Source: an uncultured Bacilli bacterium
GTDB taxonomy: Bacteria > Bacillota_I > Bacilli_A > RF39 > UBA660
Assembly: GCA_934086775.1 (NCBI GenBank)
Contig: CAKOIJ010000034.1
Span: 1 to 9,383 of the forward strand
Reading direction: 5' to 3'
DNA: 9,383 bases
Each line of letters starts with the position of its first letter. The first letter of the stretch is position 1. This document shows, piece after piece, positions 1-5,089 of the stretch. The translations under genes and the position numbers were made by a program. The notes below the pieces were generated by a model. The model was given only the letters and a program-made list of their open reading frames with translations. It had not been told where the DNA came from and made no database searches.

Positions 1-3
1 ATT

Positions 4-34
4 AAATGTGTCAAATTCAAAAGATGACACATTT
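4..34. repeat. Perfect inverted repeat at window edge
   Basis: AAATGTGTCA (4-13) and TGACACATTT (25-34) form a perfect 10-bp inverted repeat around an 11-nt loop. The bases after it (GATTTT) make a poor T tract, so it is at best a weak terminator of an upstream gene. It could instead be an operator. It covers the first two ATGs of the SpoVT-like reading frame. Confidence 0.5.
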
Positions 35-344
35 GATTTTAACAAATTTTTGCTGCTTTTCTGTTCACGCCAGGGAAAAGGTCCTAGTTAGTATGGTTGA
101 TAATCTTCTTGGAGAAAAAGTAGATGATAAGGTTTTAAGCCTGATTGAAGAAAGGAAAAGTGAAAGTGGTTATTCATTAAAATTAGGTAATAATATTGTA
201 AATAAGTATTTTTATTTGTTACCAATTATAATTGATGCCGATGCAATCGGAAGTATTATTGTTGTAAATGATCAACAAATTAATGAAAAAGATAAACTGC
301 TTTCTAGTGTTTTGCATATACTTTTAACGATGGAAATGTATTAA
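6..344 (+). CDS. SpoVT/AbrB-like regulator, C-terminal GAF-like part only (5' end unclear)
   Basis: The 112-residue product resembles the C-terminal GAF-like domain of stage V sporulation protein T: an EERK turn at residues 49-51, then LPIIIDADAIGSIIVV at 72-87, matching the family pattern of VPI, a short G/D turn, then IGAVI. A final helix follows. SpoVT has an N-terminal AbrB-type DNA-binding domain of about 50 residues, and none is visible here. A stop codon (3-5) lies directly before the first ATG in this frame, and there is no Shine-Dalgarno in the few bases available. Frame +2 is open from the window edge to a TAG at 89-91, so a frameshift near the T run at 47-51 could join an upstream N-terminal half to this frame. 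Otherwise this is a decayed remnant or a stand-alone sensory fragment. The family call is moderate; the start is not established. Confidence 0.45.
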   Translation: MCQIQKMTHLILTNFCCFSVHAREKVLVSMVDNLLGEKVDDKVLSLIEERKSESGYSLKLGNNIVNKYFYLLPIIIDADAIGSIIVVNDQQINEKDKLLSSVLHILLTMEMY

Positions 345-368
345 ATTTAATATTTTTTAAAAAAAGCC

Positions 369-397
369 TTGAAATATAATCGTTTTCATGGTATATT
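369..397 (+). promoter_or_regulatory. Sigma-A promoter of rpmE
   Basis: A -35 box TTGAAA (369-374), a 17-bp spacer and a -10 box TATATT (392-397) with an extended TGg (389-391). Transcription should start near 404, leaving a leader of about 50 nt before rpmE. Confidence 0.7.
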
Positions 398-417
398 ACT
401 TAAGCAAAAAGGTTTCT

Positions 418-435
418 ATAACTTAAATAAGTTAT
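418..435 (+). promoter_or_regulatory. Hairpin in rpmE leader (candidate L31 autoregulatory leader)
   Basis: ATAACTT (418-424), loop AAAT, AAGTTAT (429-435) form a perfect 7-bp stem ending six bases before the AAGGAG ribosome binding site (441-446). Ribosomal protein L31 genes in Firmicutes are known to carry structured autoregulatory leaders. Whether this hairpin belongs to that class cannot be decided by eye. Confidence 0.4.
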
Positions 436-454
436 GGCGAAAGGAGAATGTAAT

Positions 455-652
455 ATGAAAAAGGGTATTTATCCAGAACTAAAAGAATGCAAAGTTAAAT
501 GTGCTTGCGGTAATGAATTTACAACTTTAAGTACAAAAAGTGAAATTCAACTTGAAACTTGTAATAAATGTCATTCATTTTATACAGGAAAACATATGAC
601 TGCAAGAACAGGTAATGTTCAAAAGTTTAAAGAAAAGTATGGTTTAAAGTAG
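455..652 (+). CDS. rpmE: 50S ribosomal protein L31 (zinc-binding type)
   Basis: The 65-residue protein is a typical bacterial L31 of the large ribosomal subunit, where it helps bridge the two subunits. It starts MKKGIYPEL, has a CAC pair at residues 16 and 18 and a CNKC pair at 36 and 39, which together make the four-cysteine zinc site of the C+ paralogue, and then has the conserved SFYTGK segment. The ATG at 455 is chosen because AAGGAG (441-446) lies 8 nt upstream; an in-frame ATG at 434 lies ahead of that site and would add seven non-conserved residues. The gene is monocistronic, with its own extended -10 promoter and a terminator directly after the stop codon. C+ L31 proteins are often zinc-regulated, but I see no Zur-box palindrome near this promoter. 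Confidence 0.95.
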   Translation: MKKGIYPELKECKVKCACGNEFTTLSTKSEIQLETCNKCHSFYTGKHMTARTGNVQKFKEKYGLK

Positions 653-653
653 T

Positions 654-681
654 AAAGTAGAATGCCTACTTTCTTTTTTTT
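654..681 (+). terminator. Rho-independent terminator of rpmE
   Basis: AAAGTAG (654-660), loop AATGC, CTACTTT (666-672), then a tract of T residues interrupted by one C up to 681. It begins one base after the rpmE stop codon. Confidence 0.8.
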
Positions 682-682
682 A

Positions 683-712
683 TTGAAATTTTATGTAAAA
701 AGAGTTTATAAT
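683..712 (+). promoter_or_regulatory. Sigma-A promoter of rpiB
   Basis: TTGAAA (683-688), an 18-bp spacer and a consensus TATAAT (707-712). Transcription would begin about 719, on the GGAGG ribosome binding site (719-723), so the leader would be only about 12 nt. Confidence 0.65.
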
Positions 713-730
713 TATGTTGGAGGAATGTAT

Positions 731-1183
731 ATGAAAATTGGAATTGCTTCTGATCATAGAGGTTATAAAGCAAAAGAAAAATTAAAAAAATATTTAATTA
801 GAAAGAATGTTGAGTTTATTGATTATGGAACATTATCAAAAGAAAGTGTTGATTATCCAGAATATGCTCTTGAAGTTTGTAAAGCAATTTTAAACGAAGA
901 TGTTGAACTTGGCGTGCTAATATGTGGTACTGGAATTGGTATGAGTATTGCTGCAAATAAAGTTAAAGGTATTATGTGTGCGAAAGTAGATAGTTGCGAA
1001 GAAGCTAGACTTGCTAGAGAGCATAACCATGCAAATGTAATAAGTTTTTCATCAGAGTTGTTTACTTCTGAAATGAAAGATATTATTGATGCATTTTTAA
1101 AAGCTACACCACTTGATGATGAAAGATATTTGAGAAGAATAGATGAAATAAAAGCAATTGAAAAGAAAAGAAGTTATAAATAA
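731..1183 (+). CDS. rpiB: Ribose-5-phosphate isomerase B
   Basis: The 150-residue cytosolic enzyme interconverts ribose 5-phosphate and ribulose 5-phosphate in the non-oxidative pentose phosphate pathway. It opens with the RpiB/LacAB fold signature GIASDHRGY (residues 4-12). The catalytic cysteine is C65 in the phosphate-binding loop CGTGIGMSIAANK, and REHNHANV (96-103) carries the conserved active-site histidine/asparagine region. The ATG at 731 is preferred because GGAGG (719-723) lies 7 nt upstream; the in-frame ATG at 725 is too close to it, and the one at 662 sits inside the rpmE terminator. Length is normal for the family. The allose-6-phosphate isomerase and LacA/LacB relatives share the fold, but the GTGIGMSIAANK loop and isolated context favour RpiB. 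Confidence 0.93.
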   Translation: MKIGIASDHRGYKAKEKLKKYLIRKNVEFIDYGTLSKESVDYPEYALEVCKAILNEDVELGVLICGTGIGMSIAANKVKGIMCAKVDSCEEARLAREHNHANVISFSSELFTSEMKDIIDAFLKATPLDDERYLRRIDEIKAIEKKRSYK

Positions 1184-1215
1184 TAATGTGTTTTATGCAT
1201 ATTATTATTTTTTTT
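1178..1215 (+). terminator. Rho-independent terminator of rpiB
   Basis: A 13-bp, nearly pure A/T stem: 1178-1190 (AAATAATAATGTG) pairs with 1198-1210 (CATATTATTATTT) with one G-U wobble, around a 7-nt loop and followed by a T tract to 1215. It includes the rpiB stop codon and ends only 14 bases before the spoIID ATG. Confidence 0.75.
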
Positions 1216-1224
1216 GAATATAAT
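1197..1224 (+). promoter_or_regulatory. Candidate sigma-E-like promoter of spoIID
   Basis: GCATATT (1197-1203), 13 bp, then AATATAAT (1217-1224) resemble the sporulation sigma-E boxes (ATATT-type -35 and CATACANT-type -10). The same -10 region also contains TATAAT (1219-1224). In B. subtilis, spoIID is sigma-E dependent in the mother cell. The box ends 5 nt before the start codon and overlaps the rpiB terminator. Assignment to a sigma factor is inference. Confidence 0.35.
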
Positions 1225-1229
1225 TTAGT

Positions 1230-2123
1230 ATGAAAAAATATATTATTTTAATTCCTGTATTGATTATTATTTATTTTTTTACTTTAAAAGAAATTTCTAC
1301 TAATGAGGAAAATAAAAAAGATAAAGATATTTTTTTTGTTAATGTAAATTATGATGATAATATTTATAAAATGACACTTAATGATTATTTAATTGGTGTG
1401 GTTTCTTGTGAAATGCCGGCACTTTTTGAGGAAGAGGCCTTGAAAGCAGGCGCAGTTGCAGCAAGAACTTTTTATATGTATAATTATTTAAATGATGCAA
1501 ATTATATTGCAAAATCAAGTGATCAGTGTTTTATAAATGAAGATGTTATGAAAGCTAATTGGAATGATAATTATGAGAAGTATTATAACAAAATTAAAAA
1601 AGTAGTTGTATCTACGAGTGATGAAGTTGTAACTTTTAATGAAGACATCATTCACTCTTATTATTTTAGTATGTCAAATGGATATACTGAGGATGCTTCT
1701 TATGTTTTTAATGAATCAAAACCATATTTAATTAGTGTAAGTTCATTATGGGAAAAAAGTTTAAAATCATATAAAAAAGAGTTCTTTGTGTCAAGGGAGG
1801 AAGTAAAAGATAAATTAAGTTTATTAACAGATGATTTTGAAATAATTATTAAATCTAGAAGCAAAAGTGGAAGAGTGAATGAAGTAGAAGTGTTAAAAAA
1901 AACATATTCTGGAATATTTTTTAGAAAAACTTTTGGACTAAGAAGTACAGACTTTGATGTAAATGAAAAAGAAAATGGTTTTCTTTTTACAACAAGAGGT
2001 TATGGTCATGGTGTTGGTATGAGCCAATATGGCGCAAATATGATGGCTAAAGAAGGTTATTCATATGATGAAATTTTAAGTTATTATTATAATGGTACTA
2101 AATTATCAAAAATTAGTGTATAA
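1230..2123 (+). CDS. spoIID: Stage II sporulation protein D (peptidoglycan lytic transglycosylase)
   Basis: The 297-residue protein has an N-terminal membrane anchor (about residues 3-18) and a SpoIID domain facing the outside. SpoIID cleaves glycan strands, after SpoIIP removes stem peptides, so that the mother-cell membrane can engulf the forespore; it works with SpoIIM and SpoIIP. The signature YLIGVVSCEMPALFEEEALK is present, with the presumed catalytic glutamate at E61, then AGAVAARTFY. The C-terminal GYGHGVGMSQYGA is at 257-269. Length is somewhat short but complete. The ATG at 1230 is required for the membrane anchor, yet no Shine-Dalgarno precedes it and a TATAAT-like box ends 5 nt upstream, so translation may start on a leaderless message. 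The SpoIIQ-like gene follows 42 bases downstream, a pairing often conserved in spore formers. Other SpoIID-domain proteins (LytB-type amidase enhancers) are the main alternative. Confidence 0.88.
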   Translation: MKKYIILIPVLIIIYFFTLKEISTNEENKKDKDIFFVNVNYDDNIYKMTLNDYLIGVVSCEMPALFEEEALKAGAVAARTFYMYNYLNDANYIAKSSDQCFINEDVMKANWNDNYEKYYNKIKKVVVSTSDEVVTFNEDIIHSYYFSMSNGYTEDASYVFNESKPYLISVSSLWEKSLKSYKKEFFVSREEVKDKLSLLTDDFEIIIKSRSKSGRVNEVEVLKKTYSGIFFRKTFGLRSTDFDVNEKENGFLFTTRGYGHGVGMSQYGANMMAKEGYSYDEILSYYYNGTKLSKISV

Positions 2124-2136
2124 TTTTTTATCTTTT

Positions 2137-2163
2137 GTTCACATTACTAGTAGGAGAGTGAAC
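2137..2163 (+). promoter_or_regulatory. Inverted repeat enclosing the spoIIQ-like ribosome binding site
   Basis: GTTCAC (2137-2142) and GTGAAC (2158-2163) form a 6-bp stem. The loop contains most of the GGAGAG ribosome binding site (2153-2158) of the next gene, whose ATG is at 2166. It could modulate translation of the second gene of the pair. Confidence 0.35.
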
Positions 2164-2165
2164 AT

Positions 2166-2819
2166 ATGAAAAATAGTCTAAAAAAATTATTTGTGCCAAC
2201 TGTTTATTTTGTAGCTGTTTTAAGCGTAATTGGATGTATTGTATTAACGGTAACTAGTATTAACAAATATTTAACTAAGACGGATAAAATTAATTATTCT
2301 GTCGACGGAATAATTAAACACGATACTTTACCGGTAAATACTAATCAGGAAGGAAATATAACAACGGATGAAGAATTAATAATAAGGCCTTATAAATCGG
2401 ATAAAGTTAGTATTGGAAGATATTATTATGATTTTGAGGGTGATGCAAAAGAACAGGAAAACGCAATTATTTTTTATGAAAACACTTATATGCAAAATTC
2501 TGGTGTTGATTATATAAGTGATGAAGCATTTGATGTTATAAGTGTCCTTGATGGCAAGGTATTAAATGTTGATTACAATGAAATATTAGGAAATATTGTT
2601 AAAGTTGAACATGAAAAAGATATAGTAACAGTATATCAGGGCATAGATAAGACAACTCTTAAAGTTGGTGATACTTTAAAACAAGGTGATTTAATTGGAA
2701 AGAGTTCTACATCTTTAGTAAATTCAAAATATTCAAATTCGTTACATTTTGAAGTTTATTACAAAGGTACATTAATTGATCCTGAAAACTTTTATACTTT
2801 AAAATTATCAGATTTGTAG
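2166..2819 (+). CDS. spoIIQ: SpoIIQ-like degenerate M23/LytM-domain protein
   Basis: The 217-residue protein has a short cytosolic start, one membrane segment (about 12-31), a variable linker and a LytM/M23 fold from about residue 100. SpoIIQ sits in the forespore membrane and forms an intercompartmental channel with SpoIIIAH from the mother cell. The M23 zinc motif is broken: N111 stands where the first histidine of HxGxD is expected, while D115 is kept. The HxH motif reads SLH (192-194), with only H194 kept. It is therefore unlikely to be an active endopeptidase; B. subtilis SpoIIQ is also inactive. Position directly after spoIID supports the SpoIIQ call. The ribosome binding site GGAGAG (2153-2158) is 7 nt from the ATG. 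A strong terminator follows the stop codon, so spoIID-spoIIQ is likely a two-gene unit. The alternative is another non-catalytic LytM protein. Confidence 0.75.
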   Translation: MKNSLKKLFVPTVYFVAVLSVIGCIVLTVTSINKYLTKTDKINYSVDGIIKHDTLPVNTNQEGNITTDEELIIRPYKSDKVSIGRYYYDFEGDAKEQENAIIFYENTYMQNSGVDYISDEAFDVISVLDGKVLNVDYNEILGNIVKVEHEKDIVTVYQGIDKTTLKVGDTLKQGDLIGKSSTSLVNSKYSNSLHFEVYYKGTLIDPENFYTLKLSDL

Positions 2820-2820
2820 A

Positions 2821-2848
2821 AAAAAGCGACAAAAAGTCGTTTTTTTTT
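2821..2848 (+). terminator. Rho-independent terminator of spoIID-spoIIQ
   Basis: A stem formed by AAAAAGCGAC (2821-2830) and GTCGTTTTTT (2836-2845), with one G-U pair and an AAAAA loop, followed by further T residues to 2848. It begins two bases after the stop codon. Confidence 0.8.
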
Positions 2849-2860
2849 AAAAAAAAAATT

Positions 2861-2887
2861 AAAACCGGCACTATGGCGCCCTGTTTT
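2861..2887 (+). other. GC-rich imperfect hairpin upstream of agrA
   Basis: AAAAC (2861-2865) pairs with GTTTT (2883-2887), and GGC (2867-2869) with GCC (2878-2880), across a small internal loop. The patch from 2865 to 2881 is strikingly G/C-rich within very AT-rich surroundings. It may be an operator or leader structure for agrAC, or a second weak terminator. Function is unknown. Confidence 0.3.
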
Positions 2888-2900
2888 ATTTGTCAAAATG

Positions 2901-2909
2901 TGGTAATAT
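2901..2909 (+). promoter_or_regulatory. Possible extended -10 element of agrAC
   Basis: TGG-TAATAT (2901-2909) fits an extended -10. No good -35 is found 17 bp upstream (CTGTTT at 2881-2886). The predicted start would leave a leader of about 15 nt, overlapping the ribosome binding site AAGGTGGAG. Confidence 0.3.
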
Positions 2910-2930
2910 TAAATAAGGTGGAGTGATGAG

Positions 2931-3638
2931 ATGATTAATTTTGTATTAGTAGAGGATAATCCTTTACATCTTAAAAAAACAGAATCATATATTGTTAAGT
3001 ATATGATGAGAAATTCGCTTGATTTTGAAATAGTTAAATTTGATAAATTAAGCGATAAGTTATTTAATTATGTATCTAATACTGAAAATAATAATATTTA
3101 TGTATTAGATTATGAGTTAGGCAATGGCACAGCAATTGATGTTGCAAGAAGAATTAGAAAGTATGAATGGAGAAGCCCTATAATTATTTTTACAGTTAAT
3201 GGAGGGATGGCTCTTAATTCATTTAAGCAAAGACTTCAAATACTCGATTTTATTAATAAACGTATTGAACCAGAGAAAAATTTATTTGAGTTATTTGATA
3301 TTTGTTTGGAACAGCTTAATGTAAGTAAGAATTTTAAATGTTCTATAGCATCTAATACTTTTACTATTGATTATAAAAATATTTTATATGTTTATAAAGA
3401 TACTGTAGATAGAAAGACAGTGGTTGTAACAGATAATGATGAGTTTGTTTTAAATATGACTTTGAGTAAAGCTAAAAGTTTACTTAGTAATGATTTTGTT
3501 ACGACTCATAAATCCTATATTGTTAATTTAAGAAGAGTTGTTAAGTTAGATTGGAAAAATTGTACAGTTGTGTTTGATAATGGTATGGTTGAACCTTTAT
3601 TATCTAGAACACATAAAAAGGAGCTGTCTGTTAAATGA
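2931..3638 (+). CDS. agrA: AgrA-like LytTR-family response regulator
   Basis: The 235-residue protein is a cytosolic response regulator. Its receiver domain (about 1-120) has the acidic pair E8/D9, the phosphoacceptor D60 in YVLDYELG, a conserved threonine T88 (IIIFTVN) and a lysine at K110. The C-terminal LytTR DNA-binding domain (about 130-235) has the characteristic HKSYIVNLRRV segment and ends with SRTHKKEL. LytTR regulators bind short direct repeats spaced about two helical turns apart; a matching arrangement lies upstream of agrB on the opposite strand. The start has AAGGTGGAG just upstream. Its TGA stop overlaps the agrC ATG (ATGA), so the kinase is translationally coupled. The order agrA then agrC is reversed relative to the staphylococcal agrBDCA operon. 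It could be called a generic LytTR regulator, but adjacent agrC and agrBD support AgrA. Confidence 0.88.
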   Translation: MINFVLVEDNPLHLKKTESYIVKYMMRNSLDFEIVKFDKLSDKLFNYVSNTENNNIYVLDYELGNGTAIDVARRIRKYEWRSPIIIFTVNGGMALNSFKQRLQILDFINKRIEPEKNLFELFDICLEQLNVSKNFKCSIASNTFTIDYKNILYVYKDTVDRKTVVVTDNDEFVLNMTLSKAKSLLSNDFVTTHKSYIVNLRRVVKLDWKNCTVVFDNGMVEPLLSRTHKKELSVK

Positions 3639-4933
3639 AATATTTAGGTTTATTGTCATGCTTTGTAGGGATAATAGTTAATGTTTTTGCAATGTCTTAT
3701 TGTTATGGTAAATTTAATAGTAATGTTAAAGTTAATAAGTTTCAAAAAATACTCCTAATTTTACTATTTAGCGCGATTATATTTAGTATTAATTTTTACA
3801 TTGATTATAAGTTTAGAATATATTTCTTGTATTTAACTCTTGCTTTATTTTATAAGGTTATTTATAGAGAGGGTATATTTATTACTCTATTTAAAACTTT
3901 GGTTATTTATATAGTTTTAGTTTTAATTGATTTTCTAATTTCATTAATTATAATATTGATACCTCTAATTACAACTATTGATATTGAATATATGAATTTT
4001 ATCAAAGGTTTAAGTACTTTGTTAGACTCAATTTGTTTATTTTTAATTTTCAAAATTAAATATTTTACAAACGTTCTAAATAAAGTTTTTGTAATAGTTA
4101 ATGAGAGAAAGAAACATATTTACACAGTATTATCTTTTATATCTTTTATTGCACTTTATACTATTGCATATTATAATGCGTTTAATAAGACTTTTAATGG
4201 TTATATATTTTCTTTGATGATTTCTGTATTCTTTTTGTGTTTACTCACTATCACTCTTATCCAGTATTATAAGAAAAAACAAAAAGAAAATGAACAAAAA
4301 CAACTACTCGATTTAATGAAAGAGTATGAAGAGTTACTTGAAGTTAATAAAGAAAATAGGCATGAGATGTTTAATAATTTACTTATTTTAAAAACTACTA
4401 AAAATAAATCATCAAAAAAATTTGAAGACTTAATTGATAGTTTTTTGGATAAGTATTCTACTAAAACTATAAATAATTATTCTTCTCTTTATAATTTGCC
4501 TACTGGTATAAAAGGCATAGTTTATTATAAAATGGCTTGTATTAAGGAAAATGAAATTGTATTTAGGTCTTTCATAGAAAAGTCTATGTATCAAAAATTT
4601 GATTTGTTAGATAATAAGCTTTATTATAAAGTTTGCAAAATACTTGGAATACTTTTAGATAATGCTATAGAAGCTTCAACTGAAACAAAGGAAAAACATT
4701 TAATGATTGATGTTTACGGCGATGATGAATATTTAAATATTTATATCGAAAATACTTTTAAAGGTAAAATAGATATTAATAAAATTAATAATAGAGGTGT
4801 TTCAAGTAAAGGGAAAGGTAGAGGTTTAGGACTTGATATTGTAAATAAAACATTAAAAAGTACAGAACTTCTTTCTTTAGAACAAAGTGTTGATGGTAAT
4901 AAATTTATTTCTAAATTAAAAATAAAACTCTAG
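3635..4933 (+). CDS. agrC: AgrC-like sensor histidine kinase (HPK10 type)
   Basis: The 432-residue protein has an N-terminal sensor of about six or seven membrane helices (residues 3 to about 210), then a charged coiled-coil-like linker (211-240), then a kinase core. The phosphoaccepting histidine is probably H243 in NRHEMFNNLL. The N box is ILLDNAIEAS (340-348) and the G box is KGKGRGLGLDIVN (392-404), giving a HATPase_c domain. In Agr systems this kinase detects the exported cyclic peptide and phosphorylates AgrA. The start ATG at 3635 overlaps the agrA stop codon, with AAGGAG at 3618-3623. The coding sequence is extremely AT-rich (about 19% GC over 3661-3960 by hand count), unlike agrB. 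The stop codon lies inside the shared bidirectional terminator. Confidence 0.88.
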   Translation: MKYLGLLSCFVGIIVNVFAMSYCYGKFNSNVKVNKFQKILLILLFSAIIFSINFYIDYKFRIYFLYLTLALFYKVIYREGIFITLFKTLVIYIVLVLIDFLISLIIILIPLITTIDIEYMNFIKGLSTLLDSICLFLIFKIKYFTNVLNKVFVIVNERKKHIYTVLSFISFIALYTIAYYNAFNKTFNGYIFSLMISVFFLCLLTITLIQYYKKKQKENEQKQLLDLMKEYEELLEVNKENRHEMFNNLLILKTTKNKSSKKFEDLIDSFLDKYSTKTINNYSSLYNLPTGIKGIVYYKMACIKENEIVFRSFIEKSMYQKFDLLDNKLYYKVCKILGILLDNAIEASTETKEKHLMIDVYGDDEYLNIYIENTFKGKIDINKINNRGVSSKGKGRGLGLDIVNKTLKSTELLSLEQSVDGNKFISKLKIKL

Positions 4934-4950
4934 GTTTTTCCTAGAGTTTT
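4924..4950. terminator. Bidirectional terminator between agrC and agrD
   Basis: AAAACTCTAGG (4924-4934), loop TTTTT, CCTAGAGTTTT (4940-4950): a perfect 11-bp inverted repeat with A/T tracts on both sides, so it works in either direction. The agrC stop codon (4931-4933) is inside the left arm, and the agrD stop codon (4968-4970) is 17 bases beyond the right arm. Confidence 0.85.
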
Positions 4951-4967
4951 AACTTACTAGATGATAC

Positions 4968-5087
4968 TTATTTTATTAGACTTTCTGGAATTTCAACTTC
5001 TTCAAGACATCCCCATAAGCAAGTGTCTGATGCACATAATGCTATGTATTCTCCTAAAAATCCTGTTATAGCTGCGAATAATTTCAT
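4968..5087 (-). CDS. agrD: AgrD-like cyclic peptide pheromone precursor
   Basis: This 39-residue peptide starts at the ATG at 5087 (minus strand) with AGGGAG 7 nt upstream, inside the end of agrB. The N-terminal part (MKLFAAITGFLGEYIAL) can form the amphipathic helix that holds AgrD at the membrane. The middle is the signal region with cysteines C18, C23 and C27. The C-terminal tail EEVEIPESLIK (29-39) closely matches the acidic, proline-containing tail that AgrB recognises in AgrD proteins, such as DEVEVPKEL in S. aureus. AgrB would cut before this tail and form a thiolactone ring on a cysteine. C23 is the likely ring residue, giving a core around CLWGC or CLWGCL. Aligned on the tail, C23 is one residue further away than in classical AgrD, so ring size and cleavage site are uncertain. 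Identification is strong because of the adjacent agrB. Confidence 0.88.
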   Translation of the reverse strand: MKLFAAITGFLGEYIALCASDTCLWGCLEEVEIPESLIK

Positions 5088-5089
5088 TT

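Noticed and set aside
2890..2909. TTGTCA and TAATAT as a sigma-A promoter of agrA
   Set aside because: The spacer is only 8 bp, far too short; only the extended -10 was kept, at low confidence.
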